NCBI RefSeq assembly: GCF_002159845.1
Contig: NZ_NFJK01000012.1
Coordinates: 40,170-104,169 of the forward strand
From: Anaeromassilibacillus sp. An250
GTDB taxonomy: Bacteria > Bacillota > Clostridia > Oscillospirales > Acutalibacteraceae
DNA: 64,000 bases
Reading direction: 5' to 3'
The notes under the pieces are model-generated. The model made no database searches. It was not told where the DNA came from and was given only the letters and a program-made list of their open reading frames with translations. This document shows positions 1-9,222 of the stretch, one piece after another. Both the position numbers and the translations under genes were made by a program. The first letter of the stretch is position 1; each line of letters starts with the position of its first letter.

Positions 1-875
1 ATATACAGCAGAATCCCCCGTCCCTCTTTCTCAATCTGCCGCATCGCCGACGCCAATTGCTGGCCACAGTCGCACCGGAGTGAGCCGAAGCAATCCCCCG
101 TCAAGCATTCGGAGTGAACGCGGCACAGCAGCCTCTGTCCATCCCCTATGTCCCCCTTGACCAAAGCAACATGGTGTTCCCCATTCAGCTTGTTGCGGTA
201 GCCATAGGCGGTGAATTCCCCATATTTGGTTGGCAAGCGTGCCACAGCCACCTGTTCTACCAGCTTTTCATGACGTTTGCGGTAATTTTGCAGATCTCGG
301 ATGGTGATGAACTTCAAGCCCCATTCCTGCGCCTTCTGCTGGAGTTCCGTGGCGCGCATCATGGTGCCGTCTTCCCGCATGATCTCGCAGCACAGGCCGC
401 ATTCCTTCAAACCGGCCAGCCGCAGCAAATCGACCGTCGCTTCTGTGTGGCCGTTGCGTTCCAAAACGCCGTTCGGCTTTGCCAGAAGGGGAAACATATG
501 GCCGGGGCGCCGGAAATCCTCCGGACGTGCCCCTTCTTCAACGCATTTCATCGCGGTGATGGAGCGCTCTGCAGCGGAGATACCGGTGGTTGTGGATACA
601 TGGTCGATGGAGACGGTAAACGCCGTCTCATGGTTATCCGTATTGTCGGCCACCATCTGCGGGAGCCGGAGCTTTTGGACATATGCGGCCGACATGGGCA
701 TACAGATCAGCCCCTTGGCATGGGTGGCCATAAAATTGATGTTCCCAGTGGTTGCAAACTGGGCTGCACAGATGAGATCGCCTTCGTTCTCCCGGTCGGG
801 GTCGTCGGTACACAAGATCAAGTGTCCCTGCCGCAGCGCCTCCAATGCGTCTTCAATCGAATCATATTGAAACAT
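1..875 (-). CDS. ribBA: RibBA: DHBP synthase / GTP cyclohydrolase II, cut by window edge
   Basis: Bifunctional riboflavin enzyme. The N-terminal RibB half makes 3,4-dihydroxy-2-butanone 4-phosphate from ribulose 5-phosphate; the C-terminal RibA half opens GTP in the first step of the flavin pathway. The frame starts at an ATG at 873-875 preceded by TAAGGAGG and reads [18 protein letters not shown], followed by the DHBP-synthase signature [11 protein letters not shown] and later [13 protein letters not shown]. The start of the GTP cyclohydrolase II zinc region ([18 protein letters not shown]) is visible just before the frame leaves the window, so the last roughly 100 residues are missing. It is the third gene of the ribD-ribE-ribBA operon, 12 bp after ribE, and should share the FMN riboswitch. 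Family assignment is secure. Confidence 0.95.
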   Translation of the reverse strand, partial: MFQYDSIEDALEALRQGHLILCTDDPDRENEGDLICAAQFATTGNINFMATHAKGLICMPMSAAYVQKLRLPQMVADNTDNHETAFTVSIDHVSTTTGISAAERSITAMKCVEEGARPEDFRRPGHMFPLLAKPNGVLERNGHTEATVDLLRLAGLKECGLCCEIMREDGTMMRATELQQKAQEWGLKFITIRDLQNYRKRHEKLVEQVAVARLPTKYGEFTAYGYRNKLNGEHHVALVKGDIGDGQRLLCRVHSECLTGDCFGSLRCDCGQQLASAMRQIEKEGRGILLY

Positions 876-887
876 GGAAATTCCTCC

Positions 888-1535
888 TTAAAATCCGTTT
901 TGCGCCAGAAATTCCAAGGTGACGCCCCTGGATGTAGGCGCCTCCTTCGATGCGCACAAAAACTTCTCCACATATTTTCCAATTACATCCGTCTCCAGGT
1001 TGACCGGATCGCCCGGCCGTTTCTCTCCCAATATGGTGGCGCTGGCCGTATGTGGAATAACAGAGACCGAAAAATCCGTCTCTGAAACAGAAGCGACCGT
1101 TAGGCTGATCCCGTCCATAGCGATCGATCCCTTCTCAACGATATACCGTAGAACCTGCGGGGCTGCCTCCACCGTATACCAAAGGGCGTTGTCATCCCTC
1201 TGGAGGGCTCGGATACAGCCTACCCCGTCGATATGTCCCGATACAATGTGACCGCCGAACCGCCCGTCCGCCGCCATTGCACGCTCGAGGTTTACGCGGC
1301 TGCCCACGGAGAGGCATCCCAGGGAAGAGCGGTTGAGCGTCTCGTGCATCACATCCGCTGTAAACCCTCCGGAGTCCTTTGAACAGACCGTCAGGCATAC
1401 GCCGTTTACCGCAACACTGTCGCCAATTTTTAGACCGTTCTGGATTCGGACAGCCCCAATCGATAATACAGAGGAATGCGCGCCGCGCCGGACCGCGCGG
1501 ACCGTCCCAATTTCTTCAACAATCCCCGTAAACAT
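888..1535 (-). CDS. ribE: Riboflavin synthase, alpha chain
   Basis: Cytosolic riboflavin synthase, 215 residues, which dismutates two 6,7-dimethyl-8-ribityllumazine molecules to riboflavin. The N-terminus MFTGIVEEIGTV and the two repeated lumazine-binding barrels (VNGVCLTV with GGHIVSGHIDG in the first half, MDGISLTVAS with VNLETDVIGKYVEK in the second) are typical. I chose the ATG at 1533-1535, giving the universally conserved MFTGIV start, with GAGGTGG just upstream; a longer in-frame start at 1583 would add an atypical tail. The start lies inside the end of ribD (20 bp overlap), suggesting translational coupling. Length is normal for the family. Confidence 0.96.
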   Translation of the reverse strand: MFTGIVEEIGTVRAVRRGAHSSVLSIGAVRIQNGLKIGDSVAVNGVCLTVCSKDSGGFTADVMHETLNRSSLGCLSVGSRVNLERAMAADGRFGGHIVSGHIDGVGCIRALQRDDNALWYTVEAAPQVLRYIVEKGSIAMDGISLTVASVSETDFSVSVIPHTASATILGEKRPGDPVNLETDVIGKYVEKFLCASKEAPTSRGVTLEFLAQNGF

Positions 1536-2622
1536 TGCCGTCCACCTCGCTTTCCAGCAAAAAGTCCTTTCCAAGTTGGACAACCACCGTATTTTTCAGC
1601 CGGACCGCCTGGGAGGGCAGTTCAACCCCTATGCCCGCCACCGGTGTCTTGGCGGCCGCACCGCCGAAGATCTTCGGGGCGATATAAGCTTGAATCTTTT
1701 GGACAATCCCCTGCTCCAGCGCCGCCCAATTCAGCGCGCCGCCCCCTTCCAGCAGAAGGCTATCGATGTTTTCCTCTCCAAGCCTCTCCATCAATGCACG
1801 CAGATCCACCCGGCCCTCCCGCTCCGGAAGGGTCCAAACCCGGCAGCCAGCGTCCTCCAGCGCTGCCTTCCTCCCCGGCTCCGGGGAGACTGCGGCCAAA
1901 ATGGTGGGGACTTCCCTGGCGGTGCGTACAATTTGGCTGTGCAGCGGTATCCGTAAATGGGTATCACAGAGAACCCGGATGGGGTTCTTTCCTCCCTCCA
2001 GCCGGCAGGTCAGCAAAGGGTCATCCGCGAGGACAGTGCCGATTCCTGCCAGAACTGCCGCATACCGGTGCCTATCCTGATGGACACGCCGCCTGGCCGC
2101 TTCGCCGGTGATCCATTGGGAAGCGCCGGTCCGTGTGGCGATCTTTCCGTCCATCGTCATCGCGTATTTCATCACCACATAAGGGCGCCGGGTCTGGATA
2201 AAGTGGAAAAACACTTGGTTGAGCGCGTCACAAGCATCCCGCAGGACGCCGGTGGCCACCTCCACCCCTTGGACACGCAACCGCTCCAGGCCTTTCCCCG
2301 CTACCAACGGATTGGGGTCTTCCGAACCGACCACCACGCGGGCAATCCCGGCCTCCAGGATTGCATCGGTACAGGGAGGCTGCTTCCCATGATGGCAGCA
2401 GGGTTCCAACGTAACATACATGGTTGCGCCCTCCGGCGATTCCGTGCAGGCCTTCAAAGCCTCCCTCTCCGCATGGAGCTCTCCATAGCGCGTATGGTAT
2501 CCCTGTCCAATGATACGGCCATGCTTTACAAGGACTGCCCCTACCATGGGGTTGGGGTTCGTCCAGCCGCATCCCCGCTTCGCCAGTTCCAGGGCCAAGC
2601 GCATATAATCTTGATCTTCCAT
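1516..2622 (-). CDS. ribD: RibD: pyrimidine deaminase / uracil reductase
   Basis: Bifunctional enzyme of 368 residues catalysing deamination of the GTP-derived pyrimidine and NADPH-dependent reduction of its ribosyl chain. The N-terminal cytidine-deaminase-like domain (about 1-145) has the zinc site: H50-A-E52 and C75 with C84 in EPCCHHGKQPPC. The C-terminal DHFR-like RibD domain (about 150-360) contains RPYVVMKYAMTMDGKIA, the D-G-K pattern of the reductase, and LLLEGGGALN. The start ATG follows CGGAGGTG. It is the first gene of the operon and lies directly downstream of the FMN riboswitch. Length and domains are complete. Confidence 0.96.
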   Translation of the reverse strand: MEDQDYMRLALELAKRGCGWTNPNPMVGAVLVKHGRIIGQGYHTRYGELHAEREALKACTESPEGATMYVTLEPCCHHGKQPPCTDAILEAGIARVVVGSEDPNPLVAGKGLERLRVQGVEVATGVLRDACDALNQVFFHFIQTRRPYVVMKYAMTMDGKIATRTGASQWITGEAARRRVHQDRHRYAAVLAGIGTVLADDPLLTCRLEGGKNPIRVLCDTHLRIPLHSQIVRTAREVPTILAAVSPEPGRKAALEDAGCRVWTLPEREGRVDLRALMERLGEENIDSLLLEGGGALNWAALEQGIVQKIQAYIAPKIFGGAAAKTPVAGIGVELPSQAVRLKNTVVVQLGKDFLLESEVDGNVYGDC

Positions 2623-2649
2623 CTTTCACCTCCGAAAAAAAGAAAAATA

Positions 2650-2669
2650 CCTTGAACGGTCGTTCAAGG
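2650..2669 (-). terminator. Second hairpin with T-rich tail ahead of ribD
   Basis: On the minus strand a 9-bp perfect inverted repeat (CCTTGAACG / CGTTCAAGG) is followed by TATTTTTCTTTTTTT and then the ribD ribosome binding site. It looks like a second intrinsic terminator or a fold adjoining the RBS, located after the main riboswitch terminator. Its function is inferred from structure only. Confidence 0.45.
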
Positions 2670-2706
2670 CATCCTGAAATGGCAGGGGGCTTCTGGCCAC
2701 AGAACA

Positions 2707-2738
2707 TAAAAAAGCTCTGGAATCCAACATTCCAGAGC
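2707..2738 (-). terminator. Expression-platform terminator of FMN riboswitch
   Basis: On the minus strand GCTCTGGAAT, a short loop and ATTCCAGAGC are followed by seven T residues, immediately downstream of the FMN aptamer and upstream of ribD. This is the expected position and form of a riboswitch-controlled intrinsic terminator. Confidence 0.85.
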
Positions 2739-2777
2739 AAATCCATGCGTGCAGAGACGTTTTTATTCTGCCATACA

Positions 2778-2889
2778 CGATCTTCTTTCATCCAGACTAT
2801 ACGGTCGGCTTCGGAGTTTCACCGAATCATGCCATGCGGCTCGTGGGCTATACCACCGGTGGGGAATTGCACCCCGCCCTGAAGATCCT
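2778..2889 (-). promoter_or_regulatory. FMN riboswitch (RFN element)
   Basis: Read on the minus strand, the segment carries the conserved RFN blocks in order: ATCTTCAGGGCGGGGTG, AATTCCCCACCGGTGGT, AGCCCACGAGC, GATTCGGTGAAACTCCG, GCCGACCGTATAGTCTGGAT and GAAAGAAG. It lies 150 bp upstream of ribD in the leader of a riboflavin operon. FMN binding should favour the terminator at 2707-2738 and switch the operon off. Confidence 0.96.
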
Positions 2890-2903
2890 ATTCAATTGAA
2901 TTG

Positions 2904-2932
2904 AGTATACTCCTCCTATTGGAAAAAGTCAA
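2904..2932 (-). promoter_or_regulatory. Sigma-A-type promoter of rib operon
   Basis: On the minus strand TTGACT (2932-2927) and TATACT (2909-2904) are separated by exactly 17 bp and sit just upstream of the FMN aptamer, so the transcript would begin shortly before the riboswitch. Confidence 0.8.
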
Positions 2933-2982
2933 TCCCTGGGACCCTTTTCGTTTGGCATTTCATCTGCCAGGGCCTTCCCCTC

Positions 2983-3852
2983 TCATGGCCCCGGATAAAA
3001 ACATCCTACGACCACGCGGTCCAACCCGTTAAAATCCTTGCGCACTTCGATTTCCCGCACACCCGCCTCTTGGAACAATTCCGTCACGGCCTGCGCCTGT
3101 TCTTCCCCGATCTCCACAGCGGCAACGCCGCCGGGCTTCAAACGCGGGACCCATAGCTGCGCAATCGCCCGGTAGAACACCAGCCCATCTTCCCCGCCGT
3201 CCAGGGCTGTGCGCGGTTCCTGCTGCACCTCTTTTTGTAGTCCCGCAATCACCCCCGCCTCCACGTAAGGGGGGTTTGACACCACGAGATCTAGCCCGGA
3301 AAACGGTGCGGCCGATTCCGGCGACAAGACATCTAACCGGGCCGGATGGACGGCCTTGCTTGCCAGCCGGCGGACATTGGCCTCCAAAAACCGGAAAGCA
3401 TCCGCATAGAGCTCTGCGCAGGATATCTCTAACCCTGGGAGCAGGGATGCAAGCCCGATCGCCACTGCGCCGCTTCCGCCGCAGAGGTCAACCCCTTTCC
3501 AAGGCCCTTTCGCGCCGCTGCCCACACGGAGCCGTTCCGCCGCTGTATACACCAGCAACTCCGTCTCCTCGCGCGGCACCAGAACGCCTTCTCCCACGCA
3601 AAGCGTAAAATCCATGAACGGCCACTCGCCAAGGATGTACTGCAACGGCCGCCCCTGCGCCCGCATTTCACAAAGCTCCCAATATGCGGCCGCGTGCGCT
3701 TCTTCCGCCGGTTCCATCCCATGGATCATCAGCTTTTGGCGATCCATACCAAAGACCTTTTCAAACAGGCAGACAGCATCAAAGGCAGGGGTTTCAATCC
3801 CTGCCTTTTCTAAAAGCATCTTTCCCTTTTGATACGTTTGCCGCAGCGTCAT
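2983..3852 (-). CDS. prmC: PrmC: release factor glutamine methyltransferase
   Basis: SAM-dependent N5-glutamine methyltransferase of 289 residues that methylates the GGQ glutamine of peptide release factors. The N-terminal helical PrmC domain is followed by a Rossmann methyltransferase fold; VDLCGGSGAVAIGLA is the SAM loop and NPPY (about residues 193-196) is the catalytic motif. The start is the ATG at 3850-3852, which overlaps the TGA of the upstream DUF1385 gene as ATGA with AAAGGAG in front; the longer in-frame start would run into that gene. The coupling of DUF1385 and prmC is common in Clostridia, often with prfA nearby, though prfA is absent here. Confidence 0.95.
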   Translation of the reverse strand: MTLRQTYQKGKMLLEKAGIETPAFDAVCLFEKVFGMDRQKLMIHGMEPAEEAHAAAYWELCEMRAQGRPLQYILGEWPFMDFTLCVGEGVLVPREETELLVYTAAERLRVGSGAKGPWKGVDLCGGSGAVAIGLASLLPGLEISCAELYADAFRFLEANVRRLASKAVHPARLDVLSPESAAPFSGLDLVVSNPPYVEAGVIAGLQKEVQQEPRTALDGGEDGLVFYRAIAQLWVPRLKPGGVAAVEIGEEQAQAVTELFQEAGVREIEVRKDFNGLDRVVVGCFYPGP

Positions 3853-4838
3853 GCCGTTTTCTCCTTTGGCTGCTTGGCCTGTAACGGGCATTGCAGATCC
3901 GTCCCGTCCTCCGGGATGACCGCCTTCATCGCCTCAATCGCCACTTCGATCATGCTGTCGTCCGGTTCCTTGACTGTCAGCCGTTGCATCCAGAGGCCGG
4001 GGGCCGAAATGATGCGCGTGGCAAGGTTGTCATAACGCCCACAGATACGGATGAGCTCATAGCCGATGCCCACCACCACCGGAATACAAAGCAATTTGAC
4101 CAATGTGCGCAGGATGGGGTTTGTGAACGGGATGAAGAACCCGATGATGACCCCCAGCAGCAGCATGATAATCATAAAGCTCGTGCCGCAGCGCGGATGG
4201 AAGCGGCTGTGATGCCGCACGTTTTCAACGGTCAGCTCTTCTTCATTTTCATAGCAGAAAATGGTCTTATGTTCCGCGCCGTGATACTCAAACACGCGCT
4301 TAATCTCCGACATATGCGCTACAATGGCGATATACGCCACAAAAATACCGATGCGCATCGCGCCCTCAATGATGGAGCGCCATGCTTCAATCCCCGTTCC
4401 AAAGAGGTATTGCTCGCACACATTAAACAGCCAGGTCGGCAAAAAGAAAAACAGCACAATGGCCAAGAGCAGGCCCAGGACCGTGCCCACCGCCATAATG
4501 GCGTTCATCAGCTTATCGCCAAACACCCGCTCCATCCACTGGTCAAACTTGGAGGGTTCCCCCTCTTCCTCAGCCATCCCAGACTTCTCTGCGGAGATAT
4601 TCAGCGCCTTAAAGCCTGTGGAAAGGGAATCGATAAAAGCCGCTATCCCGCGGAAAATCGGGAGCCGGAAAATTTTGTACTTCTTCCCCAGGCCGTCCGT
4701 CTCCAGGGTTTCAGAAGAAATGGTGCCATCCGGCATGCGCACAGAAATTTCGGTGCGCTTCGGCCCGCGCATCATGATGCCCTCGATCAGTGCCTGGCCG
4801 CCGATGGAAGTAATACGTTTTGTCTTTTCTCTAGCCAT
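3849..4838 (-). CDS. DUF1385 (YqhQ-like) multi-pass membrane protein
   Basis: A 329-residue member of the DUF1385 family. The N-terminus contains the family hallmark IGGQALIEGIMMRGP. Several hydrophobic segments follow (about 110-140, 160-185, 215-250), with HGAEHKTIFCYE and HPRCGTSFM between them, both conserved in the family. The biochemical function is not established; a membrane or metal-related role has been suggested only from sequence. It lies 1 bp after the histidine kinase stop and overlaps prmC by four bases, so kinase, DUF1385 and prmC are probably co-transcribed. Confidence 0.9.
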   Translation of the reverse strand: MAREKTKRITSIGGQALIEGIMMRGPKRTEISVRMPDGTISSETLETDGLGKKYKIFRLPIFRGIAAFIDSLSTGFKALNISAEKSGMAEEEGEPSKFDQWMERVFGDKLMNAIMAVGTVLGLLLAIVLFFFLPTWLFNVCEQYLFGTGIEAWRSIIEGAMRIGIFVAYIAIVAHMSEIKRVFEYHGAEHKTIFCYENEEELTVENVRHHSRFHPRCGTSFMIIMLLLGVIIGFFIPFTNPILRTLVKLLCIPVVVGIGYELIRICGRYDNLATRIISAPGLWMQRLTVKEPDDSMIEVAIEAMKAVIPEDGTDLQCPLQAKQPKEKTA

Positions 4839-4839
4839 T

Positions 4840-6288
4840 CTATTCGGATATCCTTTCTGTGTCCTGCGCGGCGTCCGGCGCCTTTTCGAGGAATGCAGGG
4901 ATCCGGATGGTCACCACAGTCCCCACATTCTCGTGGCTTTCAATTTCCAGGCTGCCGGAATGCAGCCGCATGATCTCGTCGGCGAGTGCCAGCCCAATCC
5001 CGGAACCCCGGACGGTCTGGTTCGCCTTATAAAACTTCTTTTTCACGTTGGGCAGGTGCTCCGGCGGGATACCGCAGCCGTTGTCGCTGATGGCGACCCG
5101 GATGTAGCCGTTCTCCTCGGAGGCAACCACGCTGATGGTCCCGCCCTCGCCTGTATATTTTAACGCATTGTCCAGGATATTGACAAATACCTGCCGCAAA
5201 CGGTTGATGTCCCCCAAGACCGGGGAAAGCATCCGCGGCTCTTCATATAGCAGATACTTGTGTTCGGATTTTGCGCGCTCGCTGAACATATAGACCGCTT
5301 CGCCCAACTCGGCAAGAATGTCGATTTTGTCCATTGTCAGGGTCATGCGGCCGCTCTGCATACGCGAAAAGTCGAGCAGCTCCTCCACAATGCCGGACAG
5401 CCGTTCGGATTCCCGGATGATGACGCTCATGCCCTTGTCGAAGGTTTCGTCGTCCATACCGCCGCCCTGCATCGTCTCTGCCCAGCCCTTGATGGCAGTC
5501 AACGGCGTGCGCAGCTCGTGGGAGACGGAGGAGATGAAATCATTTTTCATCTTTTCCGCCGCGCCCAGCTCCACCGCCATGTCGTTGATGGTGTCGCACA
5601 GCTGGCCGATCTCATCGTCGTTGGATTTTTCAATGCGCGCTTTGAAATCGCCCTGTGCAATCCGCCGCGCGGTCGCGCCAATCTCCTTGATCGGCGTGAG
5701 GATGGACTTCATAAAATAGTAACTCGAAGTGGAAATAAAAAGCAGGATCACGACGCCCGCCAGGATCAGAATCCCTACCACCATACCGATCTGCTTATCC
5801 GCTTCCTCCAGCGAAACAACGTACCGGACGCCGCCCACCACGCTGCCGGCGTCGTTTTGGATCACCCGCGTGACAGCCATCACCTTTTCCCCGCTGGTCA
5901 AGCGCCCGGTCCATGTGCCATACCCATTCGCATCGGCCAATGCCTGCTGGTAATCCGGCATGGGCTGGCTTTGATCCGGCGCAAACCCAATGGACGTTGT
6001 GATGATATGCCCCTCGGAATTGAACACCATCAACTCCATGCTTTCCTTGTTGGGGAAATTCTCCACATAATTTCGCGCGGCCGTGAGGAAGTCCTGCGAA
6101 GAACGTTTCCCGTAATCGGAGAAAACATTGGTCAATTCCCCTGCGCGGCCGTTGATCGCCTGTTGAATCCCATAATAAATATAATTTTGTATGGCATACG
6201 AAAGGCTGAAAACCAGCGCGACGATCAAGATCAGTATAACACCAAGGCTGTTCAAAAGCCAGCGTTTTGTAATTCCCTTTACCACCAT
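4840..6288 (-). CDS. Membrane sensor histidine kinase
   Basis: A 482-residue sensor kinase. A first transmembrane segment (about 11-32), an extracytoplasmic sensor of about 135 residues with a cache- or PAS-like look (SMELMVFNSEGHIITTS), a second transmembrane segment (about 169-195), a HAMP linker, the HisKA dimerisation domain with phospho-acceptor His257 in SSVSHELRTPLT, and an HATPase domain with N box NILDNALKYT, G1 SDNGCGIP and G2 GSGIGLALA are all present. The partner response regulator ends 38 bp upstream. The signal sensed cannot be told from sequence. Confidence 0.95.
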   Translation of the reverse strand: MVVKGITKRWLLNSLGVILILIVALVFSLSYAIQNYIYYGIQQAINGRAGELTNVFSDYGKRSSQDFLTAARNYVENFPNKESMELMVFNSEGHIITTSIGFAPDQSQPMPDYQQALADANGYGTWTGRLTSGEKVMAVTRVIQNDAGSVVGGVRYVVSLEEADKQIGMVVGILILAGVVILLFISTSSYYFMKSILTPIKEIGATARRIAQGDFKARIEKSNDDEIGQLCDTINDMAVELGAAEKMKNDFISSVSHELRTPLTAIKGWAETMQGGGMDDETFDKGMSVIIRESERLSGIVEELLDFSRMQSGRMTLTMDKIDILAELGEAVYMFSERAKSEHKYLLYEEPRMLSPVLGDINRLRQVFVNILDNALKYTGEGGTISVVASEENGYIRVAISDNGCGIPPEHLPNVKKKFYKANQTVRGSGIGLALADEIMRLHSGSLEIESHENVGTVVTIRIPAFLEKAPDAAQDTERISE

Positions 6289-6326
6289 GCGGGTTTTCCT
6301 CCTTTCCTATGGATTCCTCTCTAAAT

Positions 6327-7031
6327 TTATGCCTCCCATTTATAGCCGAGTCCCCAGACCGTCACGATATGTTTTGGGTTACTGGGTTCGTCCTCCACCT
6401 TCATGCGCAGGCGGCGTATATTGACGTCCACAATCTTCTCTTCTCCATAGTAGGCTTCCCCCCACACATGCTTCAAAATCGCGGAACGGTCCAGAGCGGT
6501 CCCCGGATTGGAGAAAAAGTATTCCATGATCTGAAACTCCACCTGCGTCAGCTCAATGGGCGCGCCGCGCTTCATCAAGGTGCGGTTGCGCAGGTTGAGC
6601 GCAAAATCCCCGGACCGGATCTCCTCTTTAAAATTGTTTTCATCGCGCATCTGCGCCAAAGCAACCCGGCGGTAGACCGCATCCACACGCGCCACCAATT
6701 CCGACGGGCTGAACGGCTTCGTCACATAGTCGTCCGCGCCCATCATCAGGCCGCTGACTTTGTCCATCTCCTGTGTCCGCGCGGTAAGCATGATAATCCC
6801 GATCGAGCCGCTCTGCTTGCGCAGCTCTTTGCAGACGGCCAGGCCGTCGTACTTTCCGGGCATCATGATGTCCAGGATGGCAACGTCAAAATCCTTGCCC
6901 TCCCGTTCATAGATTTCCAGCGCTTCCTCCCCATTGGAAGCCTCATATGGCTCGTATCCGGCACGTTTCAGATTAATCACAACAAATTCGCGGATGGCCT
7001 GTTCATCCTCTGCAACCAATACTTTTTTCAC
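6327..7031 (-). CDS. OmpR/PhoB-family response regulator
   Basis: A 234-residue two-component regulator. The receiver domain (about 1-120) has the acidic pocket AEDE, phospho-acceptor Asp54 in AILDIMMPG, the conserved T in MLTART and K in YVTKPF. The C-terminal winged-helix DNA-binding domain (about 135-234) ends with the RRLRMKVE recognition helix and wing VWGLGYKWE. It is co-directional with the histidine kinase that follows and so is its likely partner. The downstream DUF1385 and prmC genes may belong to the same transcript. Confidence 0.95.
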   Translation of the reverse strand: MKKVLVAEDEQAIREFVVINLKRAGYEPYEASNGEEALEIYEREGKDFDVAILDIMMPGKYDGLAVCKELRKQSGSIGIIMLTARTQEMDKVSGLMMGADDYVTKPFSPSELVARVDAVYRRVALAQMRDENNFKEEIRSGDFALNLRNRTLMKRGAPIELTQVEFQIMEYFFSNPGTALDRSAILKHVWGEAYYGEEKIVDVNIRRLRMKVEDEPSNPKHIVTVWGLGYKWEA

Positions 7032-7133
7032 GGCAGTACACCCTTTCCTACTGAACTTTTAAACGTCCGTCCCACGCCCATTCCCCATGTGAACCTTGCT
7101 GGGACCTCTCTCAACAACTCCCATATTTTTATC

Positions 7134-8504
7134 TTATTCCTGACGGATCAGCTCAAATCCATTTTTGATATCATTGATTGTGAGGGACAGCGCATTATCC
7201 GGCGTGGGGATTGCTGCGGCAAACACCAAATTGTTGTTGTCCACAAGCTGGTAATACCCATCTGTCCCCTCCTGGCGTTCCCAACTGTCCTTTGTAAAGA
7301 CATGTAGGCGCAGCAATGCCGCCCCCATCGCGCCGGAACCGGTGGTTTCATCCGCAACCACCCACTCATAGAAAGTCAGTGTCCGCGTGGAAGGGTCCAT
7401 CTGTGTGCTGACTTTCCCCCGCCACATGTCCGGCACTAGGAAGGAATACCCATCGGTGTAATCCATTACCATAGAAGCGCTTCGGACCAAGGTCCCTTCG
7501 CGCTCATCAAAGCGATGCCAATTCGTTAAATAATTTGTTTCATCCGGAGCGTTATCCGTCGTATAACCAGGCATCGGCGTCACAATGGGGATTTCAATAA
7601 TCTTGCTATCCCCAATCGTCTGCGACACCGCATGTGTCCTACGCTGGGTATAGTTTGACGTCTGCGCATTGCTGTCATAGAAGGGGGATTGCAAGGTAGA
7701 AGCCTCCTTGTCCCAATACAGCATCTCGGTTACCAAGGTATCGGCGCTCTTTCGGCCATCCAATACAACGCCTTTCAAGTTCCCGGATTCACTGATGATT
7801 CCTGCCGTAGTGGAGGCATAGCTGGTTACGGTCGTATCCAGATTGGCGGAACCGATGATCTCCAACTGGTCGTCCCGGACCCGCAACAACCGGGCAATCG
7901 CAGGTTGGTCGCCGACCGTTACGCTCGCGGTAAATATTTCATCGCTGTGGTCATCGTCAAAATCCATAACCACCATTTCTGTGTACGACTGCTCCAGTTT
8001 GAGCTCGCACATTTTTCCGTTTTCATAATAGTACACGCAAATGGTCGTCGAGTTATTGAGGTTACTTCCCCAACCGATCACCGCCTCGTCGTGCCCATCG
8101 CCGTTTATATCGCCAAAACAGACTTTATCCACTGTAGTGGCCGGGTTATTAAAATCCCCAACCGCCTTCCAGCCATCTTCTGTTTTATGGATAAACATGA
8201 CATTGATTCCAGCACTGTCGCCTTTTTTCTGATAGAATGCAATGGCATCTTCCTGCCCTGCGCTAACAAGGCTATGCATAATAATTGCAGAGCGGTATTC
8301 CCCCCTGCTGGGGTATTTTAAAGTAGGGTTTGCGCCCGCCGATTTTTCCAGTTCGTCGTGGATTTGTGCGCGCTCCCCCGTAGGACGCGGAGGGCGCATC
8401 AGCGACTGGGCGTCCAGAGCTGAAAGAGAACAGCCTGAAAAAAGCAGCGAAATGGCCAGTGCCACGGCGACCGCTGCGCACCATATGCGCAATTTATGAG
8501 ACAA
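7134..8504 (-). CDS. Lipoprotein with FG-GAP/VCBS-like calcium motifs
   Basis: A 456-residue exported lipoprotein of unknown role. The signal peptide ends in a lipobox LLFSGC with Cys25 as the lipidation site. The middle contains propeller-type DxDxDG-like repeats, clearest in GDINGDGHDEAVIG and MDFDDDHSDEIFTA, similar to FG-GAP/VCBS calcium-binding blades. It precedes the response regulator and kinase by 102 bp on the same strand, so it may take part in, or be regulated with, that signalling system; that is inference from position. No enzymatic motif was seen. Confidence 0.75.
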   Translation of the reverse strand: MSHKLRIWCAAVAVALAISLLFSGCSLSALDAQSLMRPPRPTGERAQIHDELEKSAGANPTLKYPSRGEYRSAIIMHSLVSAGQEDAIAFYQKKGDSAGINVMFIHKTEDGWKAVGDFNNPATTVDKVCFGDINGDGHDEAVIGWGSNLNNSTTICVYYYENGKMCELKLEQSYTEMVVMDFDDDHSDEIFTASVTVGDQPAIARLLRVRDDQLEIIGSANLDTTVTSYASTTAGIISESGNLKGVVLDGRKSADTLVTEMLYWDKEASTLQSPFYDSNAQTSNYTQRRTHAVSQTIGDSKIIEIPIVTPMPGYTTDNAPDETNYLTNWHRFDEREGTLVRSASMVMDYTDGYSFLVPDMWRGKVSTQMDPSTRTLTFYEWVVADETTGSGAMGAALLRLHVFTKDSWERQEGTDGYYQLVDNNNLVFAAAIPTPDNALSLTINDIKNGFELIRQE

Positions 8505-9146
8505 CTCACCGCCCCCTTTTTCGATTAAACGCGAACCTTTCTATCGATCTTGCTTGGGAACGAATCCCTTGCCCACCCACGAATATATGGATGTTTATCA
8601 CTAAATTTTGAAGGGTTTGTTAAAAATAGTTCTAAATTGTCCGTCTATATCTTTGTTATTATAGCATCTTCTACGCAAATTGAACAGTATCAAATCTGTA
8701 ATTGAATGAGTCAAATGAAATACCGTCTTATTTTCCAGGAACCATTGTGCCAATTGCGTACACAAAAACACCCCTGGCCCTTTTTGAAAAGCGGAAAGCA
8801 TCTTACAAATACAGCCTTTCCAAACCTTCCTCACACCGCTCTTATTCCGGCCATAGGCAGAAAGGCCCCGCCCTAGGATATCCCAAGACAGGGGCCTCTT
8901 TGTTCATAAGGAAAAAACTTTCCTTTTATTTTAGATTAGCCAATCGGACGCACAGCGTCATCCGCGCCTACGGCGGGCGCACAGTGCCTCTCGCGCCTAC
9001 GGCGTTCCCTACGGAAGCAAACTGTGAGGAGTTTGTTTTCCGCTCCACAGGGAAAGCCCTACAGAGGCAGTCGAAAAATTGTTTCATAAAGGCAAAACAC
9101 ACAGCTCCGCAGCACCACATGTGAGAAATAGAAGCATCAAATACAG
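8505..9146. other. Intergenic region with relic of a lost 3' end
   Basis: No convincing gene. At 8865-8946 a hairpin (GGCCCC...GGGGCC) followed by CCTTTTATTTTAGATTAGCCAATCG closely copies the terminator and stop region of the two large hydrolase genes at 9223 and 18841 (which read GATTAGCCAATCG at the same place), but the coding sequence that should precede it is gone. A short direct repeat GCGCCTACGGCG occurs at 8969 and 8994, and an imperfect hairpin lies at 9013-9041. Confidence 0.6.
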
Positions 9147-9185
9147 AAGGACCCAATCCCGGGAGCTTCCAGGATTGGGTCCTTA
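9147..9185 (-). terminator. Terminator hairpin after GH97 gene
   Basis: AAGGACCCAATCC and GGATTGGGTCCTT form a strong inverted repeat 38 bp beyond the GH97 stop codon. Homologous hairpins follow the GH3 gene (18756) and the relic (8865). Confidence 0.75.
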
Positions 9186-9222
9186 CTGTTTATTAGGGAA
9201 AAGCCTTCCCTTTTATTTTCGA

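Noticed and set aside
8601..8834. A 77-codon minus-strand frame in the gap near 8.7 kb
   Set aside because: Unusual composition, no ribosome binding site or recognisable sequence.
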